A stretch of 64,000 nucleotides of DNA from Lasioglossum baleicum (Eukaryota; Arthropoda; Insecta; Hymenoptera; Halictidae), in contig NC_134930.1 in assembly GCF_051020765.1 (NCBI RefSeq), positions 11,594,001 to 11,658,000 of the forward strand, read 5' to 3'. Of this stretch, positions 46,663 to 57,266 are shown one piece after another. How positions within the stretch are numbered: the first letter of the stretch is position 1; each line of letters begins with the position of its first letter. The notes beneath the pieces are model-generated. The model was not told the DNA's origin and made no database searches. It saw only the letters and a list, made by a program, of their open reading frames with translations. The translations under genes and the position numbers were made by a program.

Positions 46663-47371
46663 TACAGGGTGTTATAAGACAAGAACAGGTTGCAGTTATA
46701 TCCATTCGTATTTAAAAGATTGTAAGTTATCTATTTAAATCATAATTACATCTTGTAACATTGTAATACCAACCTGTAAAATTGTAACACCAAATTGTAA
46801 AGCGAAATAGACTCATTTCAGGGTCTGAAGGGCTTCAACAAAAAAAAAAGACAAGAACAGGCGTGGGAGAGATCCAAAGCAAGGTGAGCACGGGAGTAAT
46901 GTGAATAGTGGGTCGCAGTGCTGAACATTCTTTGGTACAGTAGAAGGTGGACCAGGTCTTAATTTTGAGTCCAGGGCCGTTAAGTTTTTTTTAGTGGGTA
47001 TGGGCCCGGTACATGCGAGAGTACCGTGTGGAGCCCCACACTTTCCCCCCGATCGTTATCTTTAGAGGAGATGTCAGTGCGTTAATGCAATTTTCCTAAC
47101 AGTCCTTCGGTTCATCTAACAACGCTTCGCTAATATTTTTCGAGTTTGAAAATGCAGCGAATGCACGTGTTATTACATAGGAGTTGTCTGACCATGATCA
47201 ACCAATTCTACTTTCTGTATATACTAGAGCACGCGAACCTAGCGGAACTTTTAACTAGATTTTTTCGAAAATGAGCTGCCAAACGAAAAAATGTTTTTCC
47301 TTTTATTCGGCTTATTTTTGCATATATAATCACCCCTGCCCGGTTATACTACGATTTCGCAAACACCCCGT
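46663..47371. mobile_element. CAGGGTGT-type element interrupted by a retroposon
   Basis: The left end CAGGGTGTTATAAGAC lies at 46665. The right end (read on the minus strand, TACGGGGTGTTTGCG) is at 47371. The right 180 bp match the left half of the 44955 element. Whether both ends belong to one insertion is likely but not proven, because the left interior does not pair. Confidence 0.5.
46690..46847 (+). mobile_element. Retroposed fragment with A-tail and 14-bp target duplication
   Basis: AAGACAAGAACAGG occurs exactly at 46676-46689 and again at 46848-46861. Between them lie about 158 bp ending in a run of A after GGGCTTCAAC. Perfect flanking repeats plus a 3' A-tail are the signature of LINE-driven target-primed insertion. 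The body (TTGTAACATTG, CCAACCTGTAAAATTGTAAC) would be a 5'-truncated LINE 3' end or a short SINE-like RNA; I cannot name it. Confidence 0.8.
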
Positions 47372-48036
47372 ACGCCACGGTGCGGATGATTTTTGCATGA
47401 ACTTCGTATTATAAAATTCACGATCTAACTACAGCAGTAATACGGGAACGCTTGGCGGAGTTAAGCGAACGAGCCGAAGCAAATCCGTCGGAAAAGTTAC
47501 TCGCTGTTTAATTGTGTTGGTGGTCGGCAATTTCTATGAATGGGAATTCGTCGTAGTTTCCGACGCAATGATATCTGGATGAAGCGGAAAATTAATTTTC
47601 CGGGCAAGAAGTTATGCGTCCATCCGTCGAGCCCGATGCATCCCGACAAAGGGATATCCCGTGGTCCACCGTTTCGGGGTTCGAGGATATCTCCTTCATG
47701 GCACTGAACGGGAATGATAAATCATTCGTTTGAGCCCGGCGAAGCTCCAGGGATGCGCTCTCCTCGTCGGCGCAAACCCCCGTAACATCAATTTTAGAGC
47801 CGGCGTACTTAAAACTTGATTTAGCCCTGGAGCGCTCGTGAATGATGCGTGCACTTAAAGGCTTCGGCCCGCGATCTCATTACAAAATTATGAGTCCCTC
47901 TCACGCGCCTCGCCAACGCAGATTCCGGAAAATTTCGCGTGGCCATCGCCGCGAAACAGATCCTTTCGTGGCCCCGTTACTCCATTGAATGACGGCCGAA
48001 TGCTGGCGAGTTTACTATACGGTAATTCAGTGTACC
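47372..48036. other. GC-rich island, no supported gene
   Basis: Contains many CG dinucleotides, but there is no frame over 60 codons in any of the six frames, which makes coding unlikely. Confidence 0.5.
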
Positions 48037-48038
48037 TA

Positions 48039-48372
48039 CACTGGGGAGCGTAACTATAGCACCACTAAAATTTTCAAGAGTTTTCATCATGTATGCAATC
48101 ATCTGCAAATTTTAAAATCATTCCGGGAAGAGATATAATAAAAAGAACTTTTTAAAAACCACGCTTATATTAAAATGCACTAAAAACGAGAAAATAATTT
48201 TTTTAGGCATTAGTAACTATAAATAAAAGCGTGAAGCGCCCACAAAGATTACGTCAATACAGTTTAGCGCTCCACGCTTTTATTTATGGTCACTAATGCC
48301 TAAAAAAATGATTTTCTCCTTTTTAGTGCATTTTAATACAAGCGTGGTTTAAAAAAATTGTTTTATTTACTA
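48039..48372. mobile_element. Tc1-like foldback element
   Basis: The left end CACTGGGGAGCGTAACTAT is preceded by TA. Arms at about 48131-48225 and 48275-48372 pair through AAACCACGCTT, TTAAAATGCACTAAAAA and TTTTTTTAGGCATTAGT, then ATAAATAAAAGCGTG. The matching right terminus of the outer repeat is not recognised. Confidence 0.7.
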
Positions 48373-48479
48373 CTTTTTTGAATGGAACGCAAGATAAAGT
48401 AATACTGGTATGAAGTAGTAAGACGTAGAAACGCAAGATATGGCAATACGCGAGAAAGAATGAGGGGATGACTCCGTGA

Positions 48480-48623
48480 GACGACGTCTCTTGATTGGTC
48501 CGTGTTTTTTGTTAATAACTCCTAAACAAAGCCGTGGATGTCATTTTTGCAAAGAAAGTATCGTTTCAAATGATCTCAGGAACATCCCATTTCCGGATGT
48601 TGAAGGAATTTTGAGACACCCTT
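48480..48623. mobile_element. Right half of a foldback element (partner of 34.7 kb)
   Basis: TTGATTGGTCCGTGTTTTTT continues to GGAATTTTGAGACACCC. It is homologous to 34691-34970. The left arm is missing except for a small GAGACG/CGTCTC stem. Confidence 0.6.
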
Positions 48624-48629
48624 TATACA

Positions 48630-49080
48630 ATTTTATATTTGCAATATTTTAAATTTATACACCCCGTTAAGGAATATGTGAGTTTTTAGTAATTTCTCAT
48701 TTGATTCGCAGATAGCAACGATTGTACGTTCATTCTGTTTAATTTACTACTTCCGCACACCGGCAACACAGCAGTAATTATTTTCTTTTATCTGCGTTTA
48801 CTTTCAATAAATCCGATTAGTTTGTAACAATATTGTCCTGACTTCATTGTATATTCTCACTAGACTTTGTGAATTATGCAAACTTTTATACCCTCCGAAC
48901 CAGTAATCCAAAAACAATTTCTCCGTGGATAAATTTTCGATGTTTATTCACTTATGTATATCAATCATTTTTCAGTACGATTCTATCTCAAAATATTATC
49001 CCAGTTCCATCATTGACAAAATCGAAGCGATTCGGAAAAACTCAGTAGGCTTTTAAAAAGACACGAGAAAACGTGATACA
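48630..49080. other. Stretch without recognised features
   Basis: Nothing supported. Confidence 0.4.
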
Positions 49081-49084
49081 GAAA

Positions 49085-49485
49085 AATTCGAATAAAAGAT
49101 CATCAGTAAATTGAAAGAGGGCAACATAGAAGAACAAGAACATTTGAAGAAATAAGAAGAGCTGTTCTAGAAATATAAAGCATAAAATAAGTTGAACGTC
49201 CCCGACAGTTCTGAAGATACGAATATTTCTTTTGACGATGGAACTGCAGCAGAAGATGACAAAATGGCGCACTCTATTATTGCGATGAAGAAGGACCTAG
49301 ATGTGACTGTGTAAGATCTACTTATTGTAAATAAATGGGTCCATAAAGACTGCATACATATCGAAAACTTTACTTCGTGAGAAATTATTGCTTGCAATTT
49401 GTCCGTTATACTTTTCAGCCGGGAAATACGTAAAAAGAAACAACAAGTTATTGATATAAAAATATACCAGGAAGATACTTTATAA
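49085..49485 (+). pseudogene. Decayed transposase-like C-terminal region, possibly pogo/Tigger-type
   Basis: One plus-strand frame from about 49194 to 49485 reads NVPDSSEDTNISFDDGTAAE, then a stop, DLLIVNKWVHKDCIHIENF, a stop, and EIIACNLS. Upstream, lysine-rich fragments with several stops precede it. An acidic D/S/E-rich linker followed by a K-W-x-H-x-x-C cysteine/histidine stretch resembles the C-terminal part of some insect pogo/Tigger-type transposases, from memory of the family. There are at least five in-frame stops, so it is dead. It could instead derive from a host protein with a similar zinc-binding end. The minus-strand frame over the same bases (49167-49520) is taken as a shadow. 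Confidence 0.3.
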
Positions 49486-49489
49486 ATCA

Positions 49490-50895
49490 ATTTTAAAACA
49501 GATATTGTGTGACGTAACAAAGAGAATCTGAAATTTTTTATATTGAGTTATTAAAGCTGTTTTTCAAAGAAAGTTTGTTTCCAAAAGAACGAACATCCCT
49601 TTCATACTATTAGGCTGCAGATTTCGATAAATACCATTAAAGATAAAAAACTTGATACGCTTCGATAACATTCAGAAGGTTTGCCAGAGAAACATGATTT
49701 TCGAACGTCCATGAGGTGGTTTATAAAAATGTATACTTGCATCATCTCCATTAGTCCACAAATTATTCCACTTCGTGCAACCCTCATCGTTGGTTAACAT
49801 ACGAATTTCAACCGTCTTCAAAAATTACCACGCAACAGACGAATATTTTTCAGAAAATATGTACCACCAATTCCAACGCAACGGTGAGAATTGCCCATTA
49901 TGAATCGTTGTGCGCGAAATAGTCGAGGCGAATTTTTTTTTTTTTTTATAGAAGTTTGGAGACCACTTGGTACGAACGGGGTGCCACTTGGAAATATTAA
50001 AAACCTGGGAATTCGGAGGAACAAATTGAATGTGGTAAACGTTTGAAATAATTCCATTGCGCCGGTTTCCACTGTTGGTTATTGAAACCGCTCGACCGAC
50101 GCACTTGAAATTTTAAATCATTGAGACGCAGTTAAACCACTTCGGGGAGCATAAATTCATTAAACGGTCTCTGTGTCGTTCGCCTCGTGATCCCCGATGA
50201 AACCGCGAGATTTTTGCGCGGATGTCATCGGCAACGATGTAAATTCGTGTCTAAATTGCTTTACAGCGGCGTAAACCGCTTATCCAGCAAGCTTACGGTT
50301 AGTATAATATTTAGGGGCGAGCTTGTGCGCCCCTTTATCGTCGACACGAACGCAGAAAGTGGCGGAATCGAGCCAATCCAGCAAGAAAGGTGCACCTCTA
50401 TACCGCGCAAAAGTTACCAGCCACGCATTTTCATACTGTTAATTAACGCCGGGGCTATAACGACGCGGCGCACGCAATTTCGCGGAATAATTTCGGGGGA
50501 CGTAAGAGCACAGTGTCACAGCGGCGCAGAGGGCCGGCCATTTATTACACGCGACAAAAACAATGCCAGTATTCCCATCGTGCTCTGTATAAATAGTCGT
50601 TGCTCTCGCGGGCCAAGCTAACCTTAAAACAAACTAGCTAGCCGCGGAAAATTGACCGTGCTTCTGTTCGAACACTCCGCAACAACGGTGGATCCGTGTA
50701 ATGGACGAGTTACAGCGACTATCGTAATTGTTCACACACCCTTTAACGGGGTATCCTGGTTTTCAATTTTCGAAAAATCAATGATACAAAATTCAACAAA
50801 ATTAAAGTTGAAATATCTCTTGATAATTTGTCGACGTACACATTGGTTAACACTTTTTTATGGAGAATGACGAGCTGCATCGCATAGTGCATAGA
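49490..50895. other. Stretch without recognised gene; GC-richer part 50040-50720
   Basis: Contains a GACTGC-family-like end at 49613 (GGCTGCAGATTTCG) and a run of 15 T at 49933-49947. The frame 50187-50621 (144 codons) has no domain. From 50808 a block (TTGAAATATCTC...CGAGCTGCATCGC) resembles 9760-9850, so part of an old CAGGGTGT-type element lies here. Confidence 0.4.
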
Positions 50896-50901
50896 AATAT
50901 A

Positions 50902-51812
50902 CAGGGTGTCTCAGCTAAAGGAGGCCACCTAAATATCACCCTTTATTTTTAATGGCGCAAAAAATATTTATGGCATAATTTAAATGGTATCGAAGGAGGA
51001 ATATCACAGAAGAACGATTTTTTTGTCCGGTTATTTTTTCATAGTTTCTTTCAAGGTCATCGTTATGTTTTATCAGGAAAACTTCTGTTTTTTTATTCCT
51101 TCTTGTAGCGGCTGAAAAAATAGCGGCAGAGATTTTGAAAATGGCTTGATGGAAGACGTGATATTAAGTGTTCGTGAGATTATGTGGTACCAACATGATG
51201 GTTGCCCAGCTCATTACTCACAAGCAGCGGTTCAAGTATTAAATAGAAAATTCCCCAATCGTTGGATTGGACACTTTGGCTAGTATGTTCACCGGATTTG
51301 TGTGACTCCATTAGATTTCTTTCGGGCAAAACTAAAAGAAGATGTTTACCAACAGCAACCTTTCACTGCAGAGGACATGATGAATCGCATAATTAGAGCT
51401 TGTGCTGTTATCTCATCAACCATGACTGATCGCGTCAGAAAGTGTATTGCTGCCGACGGACATCACTTTAAACTTCAATGATAAAGTTAAAATGTAATCC
51501 TATCATCCTACAATTTTATCACATTTTTTGGTACTCAAGGTCACCTGAAGGTAATTACTTAAGCATATCCAAATGTATTTTCTCAGCCGCTACAAGATGG
51601 TATAAAAAAAGAAAAGTTTTTCCGATAAAAAATAACGATGACCTTGAAAAAAACTATGGAAAAATGAACGGACGAAAAAAATTGTTCTTCTATGATATTC
51701 CTCCTTCGATTCCATTTTAATATTATGCTTTATACCATAAATTTATGCCATAATTACTTTTTGTCCCAGTAAAAATAAAGGAGATATTTAGGTGGTCTCC
51801 TTTAGCAGATTA
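50902..51812 (+). mobile_element. Tc1/mariner-type element with transposase remnant
   Basis: CAGGGTGTCTCAGCTAAAGG at the left is preceded by TA. The right inverted repeat is recognisable up to GGTGGTCTCCTTTAGC, but its outer 12-15 bases have been replaced. The inner arms match those of the 40315 foldback MITE. It contains a fragment of transposase (51158-51481), which makes it the closest thing here to a parent of that MITE. Confidence 0.8.
51158..51481 (+). pseudogene. Tc1/mariner-superfamily transposase, C-terminal part
   Basis: The frame of 108 codons reads MWYQHDGCPAHY (catalytic D in HDG), then LNRKFPNRWIG, one in-frame TAG (51281-51283), TPLDFFRAKLKEDVY and a carboxyl end CIAADGHHFKLQ before a TGA. 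The arrangement W-Q-D-G-x-P-A-H, FP.RWIG and TPLDFF is that of insect transposases with CAGGGTGT ends. The usual SPDL preceding TPLD is lost in a small deletion. With the missing residues restored, the spacing of the last two acidic residues would be roughly 40, so a DD41D-like group is possible but uncertain. The N-terminal DNA-binding half and first catalytic D are absent. Inactive. Confidence 0.75.
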
Positions 51813-51814
51813 AG

Positions 51815-53600
51815 GTGACCTTGAAATGTCCGAAACTATTTCATCTACAAGAAAACTGTTATTGTCATGTCGTACTCCTCTTTATACTGAAAAGCTTTCG
51901 TTAATCAAGCTTCTTCGTGATTTCAAGAATAGCGGAGATAATGGTGTGCTATAATATGTACTGGAGTACCGAGTAATAATCGTTTGTCACGTGGGTAGAT
52001 CCGATCAAGGGGGATAGAACGTTCGATCGTAGTCGGATGGCACTCGATCGCGAGCTTTGACTCGATAACAACATTCGCCGAATTTCCGTGGCGACCAATC
52101 GAAGGAGCCAACGATAGGAGCGTTCGAAACGGGACGCGGAAGCTTCAATCGGGCGTAAAGAGCTCGAAGCTCTCTGCTCGACCGCTGCTGGAATGGCTTT
52201 AGGGCTGCCGAACCGGAAGTCCACGGTGGCCAGCCGGGTCATAAAAATGGAGTTGTCGCTGCTGGCGACGTAATATTTCATGTCTAGAGGAGAAAAAAGG
52301 GAGCGTGACGAAAAAAGGGAATCTCGGTCGATCTAAAACAGTGGGGGAGCAGGATGTACGGTCGGCGTGGCTCGACCGATGGTCCCTCGGACCATCGACC
52401 TTTCGATTTCCTCGACCGATTCGAAATTCTTCTCCCTTTGTGTCCCGTATTTCAGCGAGCGCGCACGCGCACAGATCCGGCGATCCTTTTTCTATTCGAC
52501 CTGCAATCCAACTCGTTCACCACGAGCCAGGCTCATAATCAATCGGCGGCCAAAATGAAATTGGCCGATGTGCACCGGCTGATCAATTTTCCTTGCGAAA
52601 ATTTTCAATTTCGATAACTTCGTCTCGCCGCCGCCACCTCGATTCCAGTCGGGCTCGCCACATTTTCTATCCGATCGGTTTTTCCTGTACCGCGGTTATT
52701 CCCCCTTGTCTGACGTACAACGATCGATTTACCCGGCATCAAGAACAATATTGGAGAACGGTTAATTAACGCGAACTGCCGTCGCGTCGAGAAACAATCT
52801 TTCTTCATAGGAGACCGGTGAATAGCGTCGCGTTAATATCGCGACTGAATGTTTCAGGAGATCACAATCGAAGTTAATTGTGTCCGATGCGCAAAATGAC
52901 TTCGAAACCAATCGGTACCGATGCCAAAGTGAAATTAAATTCGTAAATTCAATCGGAGCTCAGCCGCGGCTCCCTGTTGTTGTATCGCAGAAGTAACTGA
53001 TGCAGATTAAAAGGGCTGATATTTATGCGCGAAATGTTTCACAAAGAGTTCAATACCTGTAATTGAACCGATCGTGAGTAATACAGGGGTATCCACTTAA
53101 CTCGGAACCAACGCGACCACTCATTTCTCTCTCTCTCATTACAATCCGAGACCAAGAGATCGGGTTTGTTACCGAAAATGAGCTTCGAGTGAAATAAGCA
53201 CTGTCCACCTCCGCAATATTTATCCATTATATAGCGAGTTTTGATGCGTTTTCGTTGGGAAACATGTTCAGTCCAATTGGGAAGTGGCATAATTATTATT
53301 CTATCAACCCTTGGACATCGGAGCTTCTTCACAATTGTACAGCTGATGTTGCTCAACATTATTCACAGCTTTATTTACTAATTTTCTGAAACATATGTTT
53401 GAAAATATTTCTCGTAGACCCATTTAGTCCTTCTGATACCCCTGATGTATCATTTTTAAAATTTAATTTAATAGCTAGGAATTATGTAATTAAATGATGA
53501 CGTTAATACGCGGGCAAAATAGATCCAGGCACCGCTGTATAAGGGTTAATATATTAATTATAACTTGAGAACAAAACTGAAACTGTATTTTTATTGTAAT
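51815..53600. other. GC-rich stretch, no supported gene
   Basis: Frames of 62-110 codons overlap on both strands between 51923 and 52808 (for example 51949-52281 minus, 52354-52617 plus). The frame 53039-53359 (minus, 106 codons) is less compositionally biased but matches nothing I know. Confidence 0.45.
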
Positions 53601-55320
53601 AAAAATTGCCTCGAAACGAGATGAGAATCTTCTTCTTTTTTCATATAAAATTTTTATTTCAGAATTTTATGTGCAATCAAGCATTCCATGTACTGAGATC
53701 ATCGAAACTGATCTACTAACCAGCCACAATAATATTTATTTATTTGTTATTCATTATAAACCAAGTCGCTTATATTTTTGTACACAATTCATAGCCTGTT
53801 TCTCGAATGAAGAGACCTGAGATCATCAATAGTCATAATAGCTGTCCACTGTACTCCAGTCAGTCCAGTCTGATAATTTATGGGTTCTAAACGTAGGGTG
53901 GGTGTAAATGTATCGTGACTGCCATACCCCAAAGCTCTTCTTTTGAAAAAATAGACCATATAATAACTCGTTCTGTCAATGAGAACTTTCTACATATAAA
54001 AACTTGAACTACCGAATTCATAAATATGATATCCGACTCATAAAATACACTACTTCGCAAAATTAAACGATCAATAAATTATGTCCAAAAAATTTCCGGT
54101 GTTTGTGATCCTGTAACTTCGCGTAGAAAAATCTTAACATATCCTCCTAATGCTCAATTTCGAGGGTGTGTAATGTTATGTCCTTGAATTTAGCTTCTTA
54201 AAGATCTTTTTTATTATGAAACAAAGTGAGATCGTTATCTTTATGCAGTTAGAATTTTACACATTCGAGGATTTCGTAGAGGACGACCAAAATCATTTTG
54301 TTGAAACCTTATTGAGGTTAAAATAGTCGTCTTTTTTATGACATTTTACTCTATATTAACACATTACATCGTAATGTACATGGCTAAACACTTTTTAATG
54401 GAACCTTCAATAGCAACAGCAACTATCATTGTGAACTAACAAGTCACCCTCAATAACATCATCTAATAGTTTCATTTAAAATTGCAATGTAAAAGAAAAT
54501 TTCTATATGCTTTCTTTTGGTACAGCACAATTATTGAAAATCCTATTAATAGGCTTCCGGTAGGTAATGTGTTAAAAATAAAGATTGAAATCACGTAGGT
54601 ATCAAATAGACTAAAACGTTCAAATGCAGAAAATAGAGTACATATTCAACATTTTTTAAATCTCGTGCAAAAATGAGGCAAGATAAAGTGAAATTATTTA
54701 CACATGTCAGAGACCTCAGCGTATTTTTTGTACCTATCATTATCTTTAGCAGCTGTACGAAGAGAAATGACTTCCTGTCAAGAATCTTTGTCCCATTCCT
54801 GGCGAATGTCTGCTTTCTTTTGTTTTTTCCTGTTCTGCTTGAACTGCAGTAATTTTTTGCAGAATGGGGTATGGAAGGAAGAATGTCCGCAGTATCACGT
54901 GACATACTTAGATTTTGCCTCAAACCCTAAATTTATAAATGAGTGAGATCAAGTTATGAAAGCTCTTGTATATAAATTAACGAGTTTACATTAAAATAAT
55001 CCTAAAATAGATGAACAACTACTTTGAATTCGTATAATTTTCAAAAGAATATGCGGAAATAGGTGAAATTTCAATTAATTATAAAACATCGATATATTAG
55101 TTATTTATTTCTCTGTTGAATAGTGTTAATAAATCGTAACATTGATGTATTACTTACAATAAACGCCTATTCGGTTCCTGTGTCTTGCAATTTATGCAAA
55201 CAATTTTCTTCAGCCAGATTGGAACACAAATTCTTAAATTGGAAAATCTCCCTTTTTCAGAGTAATATTATTAAACAATTGCCGGCGAGCTGCGACTTTC
55301 AAGTTACAATAAAAGTACTT
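53600..55320. other. AT-rich stretch without recognised gene
   Basis: On the minus strand near 54700-54860, short fragments such as LRTAAKDNDRYKKYAEVSD look protein-like between stops and in a different frame from the 110-codon frame. They may be a decayed coding relic of unknown origin. Confidence 0.35.
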
Positions 55321-55700
55321 CTGGCTTAGATCATCGTCGGAATTCGTCGTCCGAGTCGGTTGTAGCGCTGATCGAGTGACAGGTTTACGATTTCCTGTTT
55401 TCGAGGCCTGGCCAACAATCGGGCGAGCCTCTCGCACGACCGTGTCAGTTTTGAGCTGTGCGATTTGCTGTGGCTCAAACTTGCCCGCGAGTCGAAAACC
55501 TTGCAACAAAGCAATCGTGATCGCCGCACCGTCCTCGTCGGAGAATCACACGCGCAACCTGTCCTATTTATCTACCTGGAACACACTGTTCCGGTATTCC
55601 CTCTCAAATCACGGCCGCTCGAACGACACTGAACGCAGACACGACACGGATTCGAAACTTGCGGCATCATGTACGAGGACAATTCTAACGAATTACGCAA
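55320..55700. other. GC-rich island, no supported gene
   Basis: Overlapping frames on both strands (55376-55708 plus, 55234-55529 minus) with no domain. Confidence 0.45.
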
Positions 55701-55866
55701 CTTGGTAACGAGTGCGGAACAGCTAAGAAAATACACAGACGATTACTGGAACATTAATTAAAATATAAAGAAATTAATCGACTGACAAATTGGTTTAATA
55801 GAAACGACGAAAGCACTTCGGCGCATGTCGTCGCTAGAGATTGGCGATGTATGGGCTAGTGAAAAT

Positions 55867-55908
55867 GAATGAAAATTCCGGCTCTAGCTAGAATGAAAAT
55901 TCCGGTTC
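55867..55908 (+). repeat. 24-bp tandem duplication
   Basis: GAATGAAAATTCCGGCTC and GAATGAAAATTCCGGTTC, 24 bp apart, just before the mariner end. Confidence 0.7.
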
Positions 55909-55914
55909 GTAATA

Positions 55915-56835
55915 TTAGGTTGCAACATAAGTTCGTAGAGGTTTTATTTTCGCTTTTGTTCTGAATCAATTTACCTACTTTTTTAAAGAATGGTGTACGC
56001 CATTTTGAAGTGTTTTTTCCGCTCTACAAGCGTGTTCCAATCGTTATCTTGAATAACGTAGTCTTGAGTAACAAAACATAACCTAAAATGGAATTTCCGG
56101 GCGGCAAAAATTACCATTTTCGATATCTATTGTTTTTCGCTTTTCATCGAGGCCAGAACGCCACCGAAGCAGCTAGAAATATCTGCGCCGTGTATGGAGA
56201 GGGCGTCATAGGTGAATCTACTGCACAGAAATGGTTTGCCAATTTCAAAAATGGCTATTTTTGTGACTGGAAAACACACCACGTTCCGGTCGACCTCCCA
56301 ACTGCGACGAGGACCGTTTTAAGGGGGTAGTACACCCTCGATTTGTAACTAGAAAATATACCTAGAATCTTACTAGAAAAATGGCTTGAAACATGGGTTT
56401 GCGATTTTTCACTTAGTGTCCTTATTTGAGCAAAGGGCTGGGTGAGGGCTCATTCGAAAGTGGAAGGTTCACCGCATGGTGCTCTGGTCATGAGGTTAAC
56501 GAGATTATGTTTATATCTAATGATATGAGTGCCCTAAGTAGGGAAAAAACGAGAAAAAAATCCCGCAGATTTCAATGTATTTTTCTGTCTCCAAAAGCCT
56601 TTTTGACTGATGGGATGACCAGAGCACCATGCGGTGAACCTTCCTCTTTCGAATGAGCCCTCACCCAGCCCAAAATTTGCTCAAATAAGGACACTCAGTG
56701 AAAACTCGCAAACCCATGTTTCGAGCCATTTTTCTAGTAAGATTCTAGGTATTTTCTAGTTACAAATCGAGGGTGTACTACCCCCTTAAGACACTTTGAA
56801 GGAGGACAGCCGTCAAACGTGCAGAGAGCTTTTAC
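55915..56835 (+). pseudogene. Mariner fossil, N-terminal transposase, split by a MITE
   Basis: The 5' terminal repeat TTAGGTTGCAACATAAGTTC follows a TA at 55913-55914. A leader of about 170 bp leads to ATG at 56088. The frame gives HFRYLLFFAFHRGQNATEAA, then VYGEGVIGESTAQKWFANF and KNGYFCDWK, the first helix-turn-helix and linker of mariner transposases. A frameshift near 56275 puts the conserved SGRPPNCDEDRFK in another frame. There a palindromic element (56323-56785) interrupts. Coding resumes after it as DTLKEDSRQTCRELLL, the start of the second helix-turn-helix. The catalytic domain and 3' end are gone. It is non-functional. Confidence 0.8.
56323..56785. mobile_element. Palindromic element with TTAA target duplication, 463 bp
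   Basis: GGGGGTAGTACACCCTCG and the complementary right end are flanked by TTAA (56319-56322, 56786-56789). Arms of about 170 bp pair nearly perfectly (GATTTGTAACTAGAAAATA, GAATCTTACTAGAAAAATGG, TTCACCGCATGGTGCTCTGG). It interrupts a mariner coding sequence, so it is younger than that mariner. A TTAA duplication suggests piggyBac-like mobilisation. TA with A-ended repeats would also fit, so the superfamily is not certain. Confidence 0.85.
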
Positions 56836-56839
56836 TTTA

Positions 56840-57046
56840 CTAACATGAGAAAAAATTTTCGGTTACTTATAATCCTTATCTGTAACTAATACGATTTTTG
56901 TCAATGAAATACTTGTTACTCTATGACTTTTTTTCTTTTTGGTTGTAACAGTTATGGTCCCTGTTTTCTACCTTTCGGATTATTAAAATTTCATTTATGA
57001 GAAAAATTAGTAGTGCAATTTGAAAGAATAAGAAGATAAAACGAAA
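56840..57046. other. Short AT-rich gap
   Basis: Nothing recognised; it probably includes decayed mariner sequence. Confidence 0.35.
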
Positions 57047-57050
57047 TTAA

Positions 57051-57262
57051 CACTAAACCTACCGAGCCTTAAAAATAACTGGGACCCTTATAAAAAAGAT
57101 AGGACTAATTTTATTTAGACATTGTGCGGCTCCTATTGTAATACGTGCTCTGCTAAAAATATCTATACAATAATTTCTTATGAAATTATTTTTATTATTT
57201 CCATAAATGTGAAATAAAAAATCTGGAACCGGTCATTTTGAACGTTGGTGGTATGTTTATTG
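57051..57262. mobile_element. piggyBac-like MITE, copy 2, 212 bp
   Basis: CACTAAACCTACC at the left and GGTATGTTTATTG at the right, with TTAA on both sides (57047-57050, 57263-57266). It is in opposite orientation to the 44.3 kb copy and shares GTAATACGTGCTC and CTGGAACCGGTCATTTTGA. Confidence 0.85.
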
Positions 57263-57266
57263 TTAA

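Noticed and set aside
49933..49947. T15 run as the tail of a minus-strand retroposon
   Set aside because: I could not find a flanking direct repeat on either side, so an A-tail insertion is not supported.
50187..50621. 144-codon plus-strand frame as a gene
   Set aside because: No domain, no upstream or splice context, and amino acid composition typical of translated GC-rich noncoding DNA.
53039..53359. 106-codon minus-strand frame as a mariner catalytic fragment
   Set aside because: No DDE-type motif (such as HDG or PxD) could be identified, and there are no adjacent terminal inverted repeats.
55234..55708. LTR retrotransposon or retrovirus-like segment
   Set aside because: GC-rich with open frames on both strands, but no reverse transcriptase, protease or integrase motif and no paired long terminal repeats.
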